Part shown: positions 1 through 8,311 of the stretch, piece after piece | Position numbering within the stretch: position 1 is the first letter of the stretch | Layout of the letters: every line of letters begins with the position of its first letter | From: Desulfovibrio sp. | GTDB lineage: Bacteria > Desulfobacterota > Desulfovibrionia > Desulfovibrionales > Desulfovibrionaceae | Direction: 5' to 3' | Assembly: GCA_024683955.1 (NCBI GenBank) | Contig: JAIKXS010000071.1 | Location: 1 to 54,433, forward strand | Length of the DNA: 54,433 nt | Made by a program: the position numbers and the translations under genes | Notes under the pieces: generated by a model | What the model was told of the DNA's origin: nothing | Seen by the model: the letters and a program-made list of their open reading frames with translations, nothing else | Database searches by the model: none

Positions 1-962
1 AGTCGTATGCAGGTGTTGTCAACAGCCTGTTGAAAACTTTTTTGTGATTTTGTTGAAAACCTTTGAATTTCCCGCTTTCCTGTGGAAATCCATTCCGGAA
101 TTTTTCCCGTACCCCCGTAGATTTCGCCGGAACGCTTCCCGCAGTAGTCTCCGAAGGACAGGGCGACGTTCTTCAGCCGGGGCTTCGTCGTGTGGAAGAC
201 CGCCTTGCCTGATGTCAGGAGAAACGTATAGTGAGATATTTTCTGGAATAAAATTCAATATGACACCGAAAGAATGAGAAGACCGGATTCCAGCATTCCG
301 ATTCGTAACGGAAAAGGGGGAGGGGATTTGAGATACGCGTGCTGCGGTGTGCCTTGGAACATTTTGACAGCCGCGGTTTGGGTGGGAGATGCTGATTCTC
401 AAATCATGCCCCCCCGTTTTTAAAGAGTGCCGTTTTTACCAGTAGCCTTGTTTTTTTGCGTGTGGTCCGTCGATCGCGCAGCTGTTTTTTCATCCCGCTG
501 CTTTGTTCGGAAATGTGATCAGCAGGCCGTTTATTGCAGTACGCACATATCGCTCCTGAATCACCGTCCGGTTGGCTCCCTGAACGAATTTGCTTTATTG
601 ATGCGGGTTCATGGATTCTCTGCTCATAAAATCCCTGACGATTGATAGTCGCGTAAAAATGCTATAAACTTATTCTCTCTGCACGCACAAATACGTCTCA
701 GTGTCCTTTTTTGTGCCGTGCAGCCACCCTTACCATAAAGGTTTCGTATGATCTGCCAACACATGTGAATCACCGTGACTGGAACATCCCCGGAGCGGGA
801 TGGTCAGCAACGGTTCCGGAGGAGGGCAGACATGGGGAACCACTTCCTTGCCACGCTCTTCTAGCGTTCTCTCGCCCTTCCTCCTTATTACTCTTTTTTT
901 TCTTGCAAGACGGGAGTGTCCGACCTTGCGATTCGTTAATGAGTTCTTTCAGGAGGAGAACG
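1..962. other. Intergenic stretch with no recognisable gene
   Basis: No reading frame here looks like a known protein, and the open frames on both strands lack convincing ribosome binding sites. The first 100 bases are AT-rich and hold two near-identical 12-mers (TGTTGAAAACTTT and TGTTGAAAACCTT, at 28-40 and 51-63) plus a TGTGGAAA that resembles half a DnaA box. A weak promoter-like pair, TTGATA (642-647) and TATAAA (663-668), has only 15 bases between the elements. It lies about 300 bases upstream of the first gene. Confidence 0.5.
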
Positions 963-2048
963 GTGAAAAACAATTTTTTTGCGTCGACGGGCGGTATTAT
1001 TGTTGTGGGAGCCCTCATTGGTCTTCTGGCCATTTTCCTGCAGAAGATGGGGAATCCCGCGAACATGGGAATTTGTGTTGCCTGCTTTGAGCGTGATGTG
1101 GCCGGTGCTCTCGGCCTGCACAGAGCGGCAATCGTGCAGTATCTGAGACCGGAAATAATAGGCTTTGTTCTTGGTTCCCTCTGTGCTGCCCTGCTTTTTC
1201 GTGAATTCAAGCCACGTGGCGGATCCGCTCCCCTGACGCGTTTTGTGCTCGGCGTTATTGCGGCCATGGGAGCCCTTGTTTTTCTTGGCTGCCCCTGGCG
1301 TACGGTTTTGCGTCTCGCGGGCGGTGATGCCAATGCCCTGTTTGGCTTTGCCGGTCTTGCGGTTGGTGTGTTTATAGGTACACTCTTTTTCAGACGCGGT
1401 TACTCCCTTGGTAAAAGTTCTGCACAGACAGCCGTGACCGGGGCTCTCTTCCCCCTGATAATGCTTGGCCTTCTATTCATGGCCTTTGTGTTTCCGCAGG
1501 TTGCCGGCCAGCCCCAGTCAGGTCCTCTTTTTTATTCCGTAAAAGGGCCGGGCTCCAGTCATGCCCCTCTTCTCATTTCCCTTGGTGTCGGCTTTCTTAT
1601 TGGTATTCTTGCCCAGCGCAGCCGTTTCTGCACCATGGGGGCACTGCGTGACCTCTTCCTCTTCCGCTACACCCACCTCTTTTTAGGGCTTCTGGCCCTC
1701 TTCGTCGCTGCCCTCGTCATGAACCTCGTTCTTGGCTCCTTCAACTATGGTTTTGAGGGCCAGCCCGTGGCGCATACGGACAGCCTTTGGAATTTCGGCG
1801 GCATGGTGACGGCGGGTCTTGCCTTTGCGCTCGGTGGCGGTTGCCCCGGCCGTCAGCTTTTCATGGCCGGAGAGGGTGACAGCGACGCGGCGATATTTGC
1901 GATTGGCATGATTGTTGGTTGTGCCCTGGCCCACAATCTTGGAACGGCCAGCTCCGGTGCCGGCATTGGTGCCTACGGCATGCACGCGACCATCATCGGT
2001 TTCATCGTGTGCCTGCTTATCGGTGTGTGCAACTGCCGCAAGGCCTAG
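963..2048 (+). CDS. yedE: YedE-family selenium/sulfur transporter
   Basis: Integral membrane protein of about 361 residues with roughly nine or ten hydrophobic helices, of the YeeE/YedE family (DUF395). These proteins import thiosulfate-like or selenium-containing anions across the inner membrane. Family hallmarks are the conserved cysteine motifs: GNPANMGICVACFERD near the N-terminus, FLGCPWRT, QRSRFCTMGALRD and ALGGGCPGRQL. I chose the GTG start because an AGGAGG ribosome site lies at 951-956, while the longer frame upstream has no support. The next genes, a TusA-like carrier and a DUF3343 protein, match the set linked with selenium use in bacteria carrying selD (known association). The exact substrate, selenium or sulfur, cannot be read from the sequence. 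Confidence 0.85.
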   Translation: MKNNFFASTGGIIVVGALIGLLAIFLQKMGNPANMGICVACFERDVAGALGLHRAAIVQYLRPEIIGFVLGSLCAALLFREFKPRGGSAPLTRFVLGVIAAMGALVFLGCPWRTVLRLAGGDANALFGFAGLAVGVFIGTLFFRRGYSLGKSSAQTAVTGALFPLIMLGLLFMAFVFPQVAGQPQSGPLFYSVKGPGSSHAPLLISLGVGFLIGILAQRSRFCTMGALRDLFLFRYTHLFLGLLALFVAALVMNLVLGSFNYGFEGQPVAHTDSLWNFGGMVTAGLAFALGGGCPGRQLFMAGEGDSDAAIFAIGMIVGCALAHNLGTASSGAGIGAYGMHATIIGFIVCLLIGVCNCRKA

Positions 2049-2055
2049 AATCCGT

Positions 2056-2081
2056 CGGAGGAGGGGGATATGCTCCCTCCG
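2056..2081 (+). promoter_or_regulatory. Stem-loop between yedE and the tusA-like gene
   Basis: CGGAGG and CCTCCG (2056-2061 and 2076-2081) can pair, just after the yedE stop. No clean T-run follows, so this is more likely a partial terminator or mRNA-stabilising hairpin than a full stop. A 180-base gap follows before the next gene. Confidence 0.35.
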
Positions 2082-2262
2082 CAGGTTTTGTCTGAAAGGA
2101 ATGGGATCTGTCCACTTCCGACACGCCGGGGATCGTTTCATGAGAACAATGGAACGATTCTTTACCCCGTGCGTGAAGAGACATCATAACAACCGTTTGT
2201 GCCTTCTTTCCCGTTCGTCCTGAAAACGGAGGATCGGGAAGGGGCTCTCAAGGAGATGCGTA

Positions 2263-2481
2263 ATGCGTGAAGTTGATACCCGTGGTCTGTCCTGCCCGCA
2301 GCCGGTTTTGCTTTTTCATCAGGCCGACAGCGAGAACAGCAGCGACCCGCTTGACGTTCTTGTTGACAATGAAGCAAGTGTCGAAAACGTAAGTCGCGCC
2401 GCCAGGAAGAAGGGCTGGAACATTACGGCAAAGGTCGAGCCGGGCGGTGTGACGCGTCTTGAACTCAGAAAGGGCGCCTAA
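2263..2481 (+). CDS. TusA/YedF-like sulfurtransferase (selenium/sulfur carrier)
   Basis: A 72-residue protein of the SirA/TusA family. The diagnostic N-terminal motif DTRGLSCPQPVL carries the conserved Cys-Pro-x-Pro. In TusA this cysteine carries a persulfide, and in YedF-type proteins it is thought to carry selenium or sulfur. The protein is a single domain, lacking the C-terminal DsrE-like half of two-domain YedF. The start is well supported by AGGAG at 2251-2255. Its place between a YedE-type importer and a DUF3343 protein suggests it accepts the imported sulfur or selenium atom and passes it on in the cytoplasm. The partner enzyme is not in the window. Confidence 0.82.
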   Translation: MREVDTRGLSCPQPVLLFHQADSENSSDPLDVLVDNEASVENVSRAARKKGWNITAKVEPGGVTRLELRKGA

Positions 2482-2524
2482 CGCTCGTTTCTTCAAGACT
2501 CCGTGCGGGCTTTTTTGCGGAAAA

Positions 2525-2585
2525 GCTCCTGCGACAGAGGAGCATGCGCCGTACCCGTCTCCCCGGAAAGGTGTACGGCGCATGC
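2525..2585 (+). promoter_or_regulatory. Tandem strong hairpins within the selenium operon
   Basis: Two adjoining inverted repeats. GCTCCT/AGGAGC (2525-2530 and 2538-2543) is followed by a perfect 13-base pair, GCATGCGCCGTAC/GTACGGCGCATGC (2542-2554 and 2573-2585). They sit between the tusA-like and DUF3343 genes. No U-run follows, so a terminator is not obvious; processing, mRNA stability or regulation is possible. It is not in a SECIS position, because no in-frame UGA precedes it. Confidence 0.5.
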
Positions 2586-2664
2586 CGGGATCCGTTGCAG
2601 GACCTGCCACGGAGGGCGACAGTGTTTTTCGGGTACTTCAGAACATTTTAGAGGAAGAGAGAGC

Positions 2665-3258
2665 ATGGCGCGTTTTTGGCAAGCCCTTTTTTCGTTCTTT
2701 TCCCGTTCCAGGAAGAACAGAAGCTCTTCGACGGAAAAGGCGGGCCGGAGCCGTTCCTTTGTGAGTTTTCAGGAGACTGGTGAGGTTATCCGGGCTGAAC
2801 GGCTTTTGCAGGAGGCCGGCTTTTCCGTGGAGGTGATGGGGCCTCCGCCGTGGCTTCGCCGGGGATGCGATATGGGTATTGTGTGCAATGCTGTTGAAGA
2901 ACCCGCCATCCGTACGACGCTTGCGGCTAATAATCTGCATCCCGAAGATGTTCTCCCTCTTGCAGGTGATATGCTCGCTCCCGTCTCTCTTGTGCATACG
3001 GTTGATTACGGTGCGTTCTTCATGGTCCGTGCGGCCAACATGAAGATCACCATTGCGTGGGAGGACGGCAGAATCTGCAATGTGTCTGGCGGCGGTTGCC
3101 CTGATGTCCCGTATCTCGCGGGAAAGCTTCTCGGCAGGTCCATATGTGATGCGGAGGAACCCCGTACGGAGGGGCAGACGCTCTGTTCGTATGCACTGCA
3201 AAAAGCGTTTCTGGAAGGCAGGCGGCAATGGCAAGAAGCGAAGAATGGCTCATCGTAG
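2665..3258 (+). CDS. DUF3343 putative Se/S carrier with extra C-terminal domain
   Basis: 197-residue protein. Residues of about 25-90 match the DUF3343 pattern (FVSFQETGEVIRAERLLQEAG, then a central GCDMGIVC segment), a domain annotated as a putative selenium/sulfur carrier. The remaining 100 or so residues form a second domain I do not recognise, with a conserved-looking GGGCPDVP motif. The ATG at 2665 is preferred because GAGGAAGAG precedes it; the longer frame would start inside the upstream hairpin region. The 3' end overlaps the next gene by 31 bases, so the two are probably translated together. A role in selenium or sulfur handling is inferred from the neighbours. Confidence 0.72.
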   Translation: MARFWQALFSFFSRSRKNRSSSTEKAGRSRSFVSFQETGEVIRAERLLQEAGFSVEVMGPPPWLRRGCDMGIVCNAVEEPAIRTTLAANNLHPEDVLPLAGDMLAPVSLVHTVDYGAFFMVRAANMKITIAWEDGRICNVSGGGCPDVPYLAGKLLGRSICDAEEPRTEGQTLCSYALQKAFLEGRRQWQEAKNGSS

Positions 3259-4130
3259 GCACGGTTCCCCAGGCGGACTTTCCCCTTTATTACGGATCCT
3301 ATGATCTGAAGGACGGCTGGATTGTCTTCGGGGATGACGCCCCCTCTGTTGCCGTAAACCGGGGGACGCCGGCCTTTCTTGGTGCCGCATGGTACGTGGC
3401 GCAGTCTCTCGGAGGCCAGCCCCCAAGAACGTTACTTGTCGGGGATACGGGAAACGGAAAAGGAAGTCGTGCTCTTTACGGCATGCTCTGCGACCGCATT
3501 AGAGAAGAATCTTTTTCCGGCCTTGCCTTCCATTATCTGTATCCTGACGTTGACTGGCATAACCGCCTGCTTTTGGCTCTTGAATCACTGAATCCGCGTC
3601 CCGTGCTTTGTGCTGATGCAGGATTTATGTACGCTGCGAAAATGAGCGGATATGCTGCTCTCTATGACCTGTTTACCCCGGACAGCGGGGAAATGGCCTT
3701 TCTGGCCGATGAATCGGCTCCCCATCCCTTTTATACCAGGGGGTTCCTTTCTGGTTCCGACATTCCCGTTCCCGATCTCCTCAAGCGCGCCTATGCCCAC
3801 GAAAACGCGGCCCGGTGGATGATTGTCAAAGGACACACCGATTATATTGTCCATGATGGCGACATTCTCGAAAGAATCACTGCACCGGATACTCCCGTCA
3901 TGGAAGCCATCGGCGGAACGGGAGATATGGTGATAGGCGTTGCAACGGCTCTTCTCGCCTCGGGCGTTCCCCTTGCCGACGCCGCATCGCTTGCAGCACA
4001 CACCGTACGACGTTGCGGGCAGATCGTCAGCCCGACGCCTGCAACTCAGATCCTCGCTCTCCTCCCAGCAATCCCGGAGGCCCTCTCCCTCGCCAGTGAG
4101 GCTCGTTTCCGAGCCGTCACCCCGTCCTGA
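3228..4130 (+). CDS. Ribokinase-fold protein, NAD(P)HX dehydratase-like
   Basis: 300-residue protein of the ribokinase-like superfamily. The best landmark is GGTGDMVIGVATALLASG near residue 230, equivalent to the GSGDVLSG phosphate-binding loop of YjeF C-terminal (NAD(P)H-hydrate dehydratase) enzymes. MIVKGHTDYIV just before it fits the usual strand preceding that loop. It overlaps the DUF3343 gene by 31 bases, so it belongs to the same operon. A full-length NAD(P)HX repair enzyme occurs elsewhere in the window (29648-31264), so this one probably has another substrate, perhaps linked to selenium or sulfur metabolism. That last point is inference only. Confidence 0.65.
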   Translation: MARSEEWLIVGTVPQADFPLYYGSYDLKDGWIVFGDDAPSVAVNRGTPAFLGAAWYVAQSLGGQPPRTLLVGDTGNGKGSRALYGMLCDRIREESFSGLAFHYLYPDVDWHNRLLLALESLNPRPVLCADAGFMYAAKMSGYAALYDLFTPDSGEMAFLADESAPHPFYTRGFLSGSDIPVPDLLKRAYAHENAARWMIVKGHTDYIVHDGDILERITAPDTPVMEAIGGTGDMVIGVATALLASGVPLADAASLAAHTVRRCGQIVSPTPATQILALLPAIPEALSLASEARFRAVTPS

Positions 4131-4233
4131 TTTTCTGCGATTTTCAAGGTCTATCCTTTCTTCCTTCCCTGGTGTATACTACCACGCATCCTGTGTCTGA
4201 TACCTTCCCTTTTTTGGAAATTTTGCATAGCCC

Positions 4234-4260
4234 CTCCTTGCCTGAGGAGCGTTTTTTCTT
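4234..4260 (+). terminator. Possible terminator after the selenium operon
   Basis: CTCCT (4234-4238) can pair with AGGAG (4245-4249), followed by T6 at 4252-4257 and further T's. The stem is short, so confidence is limited, but its place 100 bases after the last gene of the operon fits. Confidence 0.4.
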
Positions 4261-4366
4261 TTGCTAGGGCCTAGGCACTGATTTCAGCAGGGACGATCTC
4301 TTTGTCTTCACTTCACCTTTTCGGGAGGCGGCGTTTTAGACCGTACGGTCCTTTTGCCGAACAAGA

Positions 4367-4972
4367 ATGCAGAGATTTTTTGTCGTTGGATTTCTTTTGA
4401 GTGTGATCCTTTGTGTATCGTTTCTTCCCTCTGCTGCCTCGGCTGACGGGCAGATTGTGCAATTGCCCGCGCCCGATATGCAGGGAGGGCGACCTCTTCT
4501 TGCCTGTCTGAAGGACAGGCACAGCGACCATCATCCTGGAGGAGAGGATTTCACGCTTCCCCAGCTGAGCACGCTTCTCTGGTCCGCCTGGGGGATTAAC
4601 CGTCCTGACGGACGCCATGTGATTCCTACAGCACGCAATCAGCAAAAGATCAGGCTTTATGCTGTTCTCAGTGATGGCGTTTGGCAATATTTGCCTGAAC
4701 GGACCAGTATTCAGAAAGTCCTTGACGGTGATATGAGAAAACGTTTTGACAATGCCACCATGATATTTTTATACGCGGCACCCGCAGGAGATATTTTTTC
4801 GGCTATGCATGTGGGATCCATGTATCAGAACGTGGCCCTCTATTGTGCCTCTGAAGGATTTGCCAACTGTGTGAAGCAGGCCAGCAGGGATGCTCTTGAC
4901 AAGGAACTTTCCCTTCCGAAGGGGTATAAGGTTTTGATCACTCAGTCCATCGGCCACCATTCGCTCAAATAG
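4367..4972 (+). CDS. Exported nitroreductase-family protein
   Basis: 201 residues with a clear signal peptide (hydrophobic core VVGFLLSVILCVSFLPSAASA, residues 5-25). The mature part carries the nitroreductase/SagB-like pattern LSTLLWSAWGINRPDGRHVIPTA, followed by LYAVLSDGVWQYLPE and a C-terminal helix region with NVALYCASEG and NCV. This family binds FMN and reduces nitro groups, quinones or flavin-linked substrates. Export to the periplasm or outer face is unusual for the wider family, but small secreted versions exist in gut anaerobes. No strong ribosome site precedes the start. It lies 7 bases before the next gene, also exported, so they may be cotranscribed. The substrate is unknown. Confidence 0.7.
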   Translation: MQRFFVVGFLLSVILCVSFLPSAASADGQIVQLPAPDMQGGRPLLACLKDRHSDHHPGGEDFTLPQLSTLLWSAWGINRPDGRHVIPTARNQQKIRLYAVLSDGVWQYLPERTSIQKVLDGDMRKRFDNATMIFLYAAPAGDIFSAMHVGSMYQNVALYCASEGFANCVKQASRDALDKELSLPKGYKVLITQSIGHHSLK

Positions 4973-4979
4973 TTTTGTC

Positions 4980-5750
4980 ATGTTTTCCGATACACCTGCA
5001 GAACATTGCTTTTTTCCGGAAAAGCCGCTGATATGGCTGGCCATTCTTTTCTGCGTTCTTTTTCTTTCCTCGGCCGTCTTTGCCGGCAGCGGCTCCTTTT
5101 CGTCCTCCGGCATCTCCTTGTCAGAACTCCTTCGTCTCGCCGAAGAGGGCGATTCCGACGCCAAAACGGAGCTCGGATACATATATGGTTTTGGCTATGG
5201 CGTGGAGCAGGATACGGCCAGTGCCATTGCCTATTTCTCCGAGTCGGCGCGGGAGGGGAATGTTGAAGCGCAGTTCGGCCTTGGCCGGCTTTTTTTGGAG
5301 GGACCCGACGGGGAGCCTGACTATGCTTCCGCAGCGTACTGGTTTTCGCAGGCGGCCTTGAAGGAACACGCAGACGCCCTGCTAAGTCTGGCAGATATGT
5401 ACGCACAGGGCCTTGGTCTCGAAAAGGATCCGGAGAAGGCCAAAGCCTTTTTTCATAGGGCAGCGGATGCCTTCAGAAAGGAAGCTCTCAACGGAAACGC
5501 TCTTTCCGCCTATACCCTTGCGACCATGTATGCGAGTGAGGGACTGGAAGCGGAGAAGGCCCGTTTTTGGTTTCAGAAGGCCCTTGCTGCTTTTCTTGAC
5601 GAGGCGGAGCAGGGCAACAGCAATTCCATGTATATGCTCGGACTTATGTATCAGAACGGAGACGGTACAGAACCGGACCTGACGGCAGCCGAGGCCTGGT
5701 TTCAAAAAGCGCTGGAGACGTCGCTTCTTGTGCCGTCCTCCCTTGACTGA
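4980..5750 (+). CDS. Exported Sel1-repeat protein (small)
   Basis: 256 residues: an N-terminal hydrophobic segment (LIWLAILFCVLFLSSAVFAG, ending near residue 36) that reads as a signal peptide, then about five Sel1-like repeats of 36 residues. Typical units contain ELGYIYGFGYGVEQD and SLADMYAQGLGLEKDPEKA. Sel1 repeats are alpha-alpha superhelical scaffolds for protein-protein contacts, often in the envelope. The gene starts 7 bases after the nitroreductase-like gene with no clear ribosome site of its own, suggesting translational coupling. It is the first of three Sel1 genes in the next 6 kb. No partner can be named from sequence. Confidence 0.8.
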   Translation: MFSDTPAEHCFFPEKPLIWLAILFCVLFLSSAVFAGSGSFSSSGISLSELLRLAEEGDSDAKTELGYIYGFGYGVEQDTASAIAYFSESAREGNVEAQFGLGRLFLEGPDGEPDYASAAYWFSQAALKEHADALLSLADMYAQGLGLEKDPEKAKAFFHRAADAFRKEALNGNALSAYTLATMYASEGLEAEKARFWFQKALAAFLDEAEQGNSNSMYMLGLMYQNGDGTEPDLTAAEAWFQKALETSLLVPSSLD

Positions 5751-5940
5751 GGATTCCTTCGGGTCGGGAGGGGCAGGCCGCCGTTTTGTTTGAGAGAGGA
5801 CACGGACGTTTTCCGTGATTTCTGCTTGTGTGTCCCTGACCGGTTTGTGGCAGGAGATGCCTGCCCTGGACGGGAATACCCCTGCCCGGCACATCACGCC
5901 CCAGCCGGTTCTGCCCCGTTATCAGTCGGAGAAGAGTACC

Positions 5941-6456
5941 ATGCTTGAACGCTACGCCGCCTCCAATCCCAAGGTGGGAACCCGCCTTTCCCTGGGATTT
6001 GCCTTTTCTTCCTGGACGCATATCCTGGCCACATTTTTTGGCAGTGGTCTTCTCCGTCCGGCTCCCGGTACCATGGGAACCCTTGCGGGCCTTCTTGTCT
6101 ATGTGGTGTGCAGTGACCTCGGCAAGACCGTCTGGATTGCCATAACCCTTCTTTCCTTCTTTCTCGGGGCCTATGCCTGTGAAATTTCTGGACGCGATTG
6201 CGGTGTTCATGACCATTCGTCTTTTGTCATCGATGAGGTCTTCGCCATCTGGCTTGTTCTGCTGACGCTTCCGGCGTCGCCTTTCTGGTACGTGGCAGCC
6301 TTTGTTACCTTTCGTTTTTTTGATATTGTAAAAGTTCCTCCCTCATCCTGGTTCGATCGGACAATGCGGAACGGGTGGGGGGTGATGCTGGATGATTTCT
6401 CCGCCGCCGTGCAGTCTATCCTTGTTCTCCAGGGCGTTCTTCTTCTCGTGTCCTGA
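5941..6456 (+). CDS. pgpA: Phosphatidylglycerophosphatase A
   Basis: 171-residue membrane enzyme that removes the phosphate from phosphatidylglycerophosphate to make phosphatidylglycerol at the inner membrane. Recognised by the PgpA order: ATFFGSGLLRPAPGTMGTL near residue 30, the Asp/Glu-bearing VIDEVFAIW near residue 98, and FRFFDIVKVPPSSWFDR followed by GWGVMLDDFSAA toward the C-terminus. It has about four membrane helices. I place the start at the ATG following GGAGAAG (5929-5935), because the longer frame adds a segment with no family match. It lies between two Sel1 genes on the same strand and is probably expressed with them without sharing a function. Confidence 0.88.
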   Translation: MLERYAASNPKVGTRLSLGFAFSSWTHILATFFGSGLLRPAPGTMGTLAGLLVYVVCSDLGKTVWIAITLLSFFLGAYACEISGRDCGVHDHSSFVIDEVFAIWLVLLTLPASPFWYVAAFVTFRFFDIVKVPPSSWFDRTMRNGWGVMLDDFSAAVQSILVLQGVLLLVS

Positions 6457-6547
6457 CCGCTGCGGCCGTTAATCACTCTGTTTTTTTACGGGTCCGCGTG
6501 CTTCTGTCGGTCTTTTTTGACGGATTGGAAAGCGCGGAAGAGTTCCT

Positions 6548-8215
6548 ATGGGTAAACGAGAAGTGCGTGACGCTTGTTCCCCTTGCAACGGCGAACCTTG
6601 TTCCGGTCAAAAAGGTGGAAGATGCAACCTCGCCGCCGCTTTTCTGCGATGGAGGGGATTCTGCTCTTGCGTCGCCCTTTCTCTTCTTCTGCTTCAGTCC
6701 GCGGATTCTTTTTTTTTCTCCCCGTACGTATACCCTTCCGAAAAATCATCCGCACAGCGCGTTGTTACTGATCCCGAGGCCCGTTCCCTCTTTCTTGAGG
6801 GCTTTGCCTATGCTCACGGGAACGGTGTGAAGAAAAATGCGCACGAAGCCTTTCTTTGCTACGAAAAGGCCCATGCGCTGGGATATGCGCCGGCAACATA
6901 CAACCTTGCGCGGATGTATCTGCAGGGCAACGGTGTTGAGAAAAATGTCGAGAAGGCATTGGAGTACTTCCTTATTGCAGCGGAAAAAGGCCTGCGGCTT
7001 GCGCAGTATTCCCTGGCGTCCCTCTACGATGAGGGCGGTGTGAAAAAGGATATGGAACGCGCTCTCTACTGGTACACCAAGGCTGCGGAGCAGGGAGATG
7101 CGTGGGCGGAATACCGTCTTGCCTGCCTTTACGAAGAAGGAAAGGGCGTCGGTCAGGATCTCTCAAAGGCTGTTTTTTGGTATAAAAAGTCCGCTGATCA
7201 GGGTAATCCGCCGGCTCTCAATAATCTTGCGACGCTTTACGAAACGGGGCGCGGGGGACTTGAAAAAGATCCGTCTTTTGCCGTGCGTCTCTACCATAAG
7301 GCCGCGATGAAAGGGCATTCCATCTCCCAGTTTAATCTGGCACGCTGTTATCAGTATGGCCTTGGCGTGCAAAAAAGCATTTCCAAGGCAAGAGCCTGGG
7401 AGAAAAGGGCTATGCTGAGCGAGCGGAAACTTGCTCCGGAGGAGACCCCGCGGCGGAGGAGCGCAGAGAGAGGAGCCCGCCCGAGAGCATCACGCACGAG
7501 CCCGTCGGAACGTTTCATCGACGTTACCTTCAGACAACATGGGAGCACTGAGGGGCGCGGGGGTCTGGCGTCAGAGCCTTCGGGAACAAAATCTTCGCCC
7601 CCGCGTCTGGCGTCAGAGAAGGAAGGGCTCTACCGCGTGGCTCTTTCCCCGACAAAACGAAAAAAAGCTCAGGCGCTTTGTCGTTCCGCCCTGGCCTTTG
7701 AAAAAGGTTCGGAGCGAACCCCAAAAAATCTGGAACAGGCCATGCGACTCTATGAAGAGGCCGCCAAGCTGCATTATACGCCCGCCGCATATAAGCTTGC
7801 CTGTCTCTACGCGGCCGATACATCGAAGGGGCAGCACGCCATTCTTGCCTGGAAGTGGTTTAATGAGGCGGCGTCAAACGGACACACCGGGGCCCAGTTT
7901 CGTCTTGGCCAATGTTATGAAAAGGGTCTGGGGGTTCCGCGGAATCTTTCTATGGCTTTATACTGGTACGCCCAGTCAAAGACTTACGGCAACAAAGAGG
8001 GAGAGAAATCCTTTGAACGTCTGCAGGCATTGACAAAAAACGAAAAGGGCGAAGGATGGAAAGAGGGGGAAAAGATCGGGGAATTGAAGTCAGGGAAGGA
8101 GAAGTCTGAGAATCAGGAACCTGAGAAGGAAAAGTCCGGGAACGGGAAGGCCGGAAACGGGAAGACCGGGAACGGTGAGTCGGGGACAAGCAGCCCGGAA
8201 GCGACAACGGATTGA
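6548..8215 (+). CDS. Membrane-anchored Sel1-repeat protein with repetitive tail
   Basis: 555 residues. A hydrophobic segment near residues 38-55 (CVALSLLLLQSADSFFF) acts as a signal or membrane anchor. About six Sel1 repeats follow (residues 75-290; for example NLARMYLQGNGVEKNVEKA), then a charged, low-complexity linker (290-365), two or three more repeats (370-485) and a Lys/Glu/Gly/Asn-rich tail. The tail repeats a five-residue unit, (S/A/T)GNGK. Two DNA-level repeats underlie this: GTCTGGCGTCAGAG at 7563 and 7605, and a 15-base tandem at 8135-8179. This suggests recent slippage. A scaffold role in the envelope is likely; the target is unknown. Confidence 0.8.
   Translation: MGKREVRDACSPCNGEPCSGQKGGRCNLAAAFLRWRGFCSCVALSLLLLQSADSFFFSPYVYPSEKSSAQRVVTDPEARSLFLEGFAYAHGNGVKKNAHEAFLCYEKAHALGYAPATYNLARMYLQGNGVEKNVEKALEYFLIAAEKGLRLAQYSLASLYDEGGVKKDMERALYWYTKAAEQGDAWAEYRLACLYEEGKGVGQDLSKAVFWYKKSADQGNPPALNNLATLYETGRGGLEKDPSFAVRLYHKAAMKGHSISQFNLARCYQYGLGVQKSISKARAWEKRAMLSERKLAPEETPRRRSAERGARPRASRTSPSERFIDVTFRQHGSTEGRGGLASEPSGTKSSPPRLASEKEGLYRVALSPTKRKKAQALCRSALAFEKGSERTPKNLEQAMRLYEEAAKLHYTPAAYKLACLYAADTSKGQHAILAWKWFNEAASNGHTGAQFRLGQCYEKGLGVPRNLSMALYWYAQSKTYGNKEGEKSFERLQALTKNEKGEGWKEGEKIGELKSGKEKSENQEPEKEKSGNGKAGNGKTGNGESGTSSPEATTD
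8135..8179 (+). repeat. 15-bp imperfect tandem repeat in Sel1 gene tail
   Basis: Three consecutive 15-base units (TCCGGGAACGGGAAG, GCCGGAAACGGGAAG, ACCGGGAACGGTGAG) encode SGNGK-AGNGK-TGNGE. A fourth, degenerate unit follows. The in-frame unit length means copy number could vary between strains without breaking the protein. Confidence 0.8.
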
Positions 8216-8282
8216 TCCTCCTTTTCGTTCCCCCTGCGTTGAACTGCTGTTCTTACCGGCTGGGCTGCCCGTACACGTAAGC

Positions 8283-8311
8283 GTTTCGGAAGACCTCCGA
8301 AGCCTTTTTTG
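8283..8311 (+). terminator. Probable rho-independent terminator after second Sel1 gene
   Basis: TTCGGA (8285-8290) pairs with TCCGAA (8296-8301) across a 5-base loop, followed by GCC and T6 (8305-8310). It lies 70 bases past the stop of the 555-residue Sel1 protein. The rest of the 8216-8599 gap shows no gene. Confidence 0.55.

Noticed and set aside
19-402. 127-residue minus-strand frame
   Set aside because: Arg-rich composition, no family match, no ribosome site, overlaps other frames.
2525-2585. SECIS element in the selenium operon
   Set aside because: Not inside a coding frame and not directly after an in-frame UGA.
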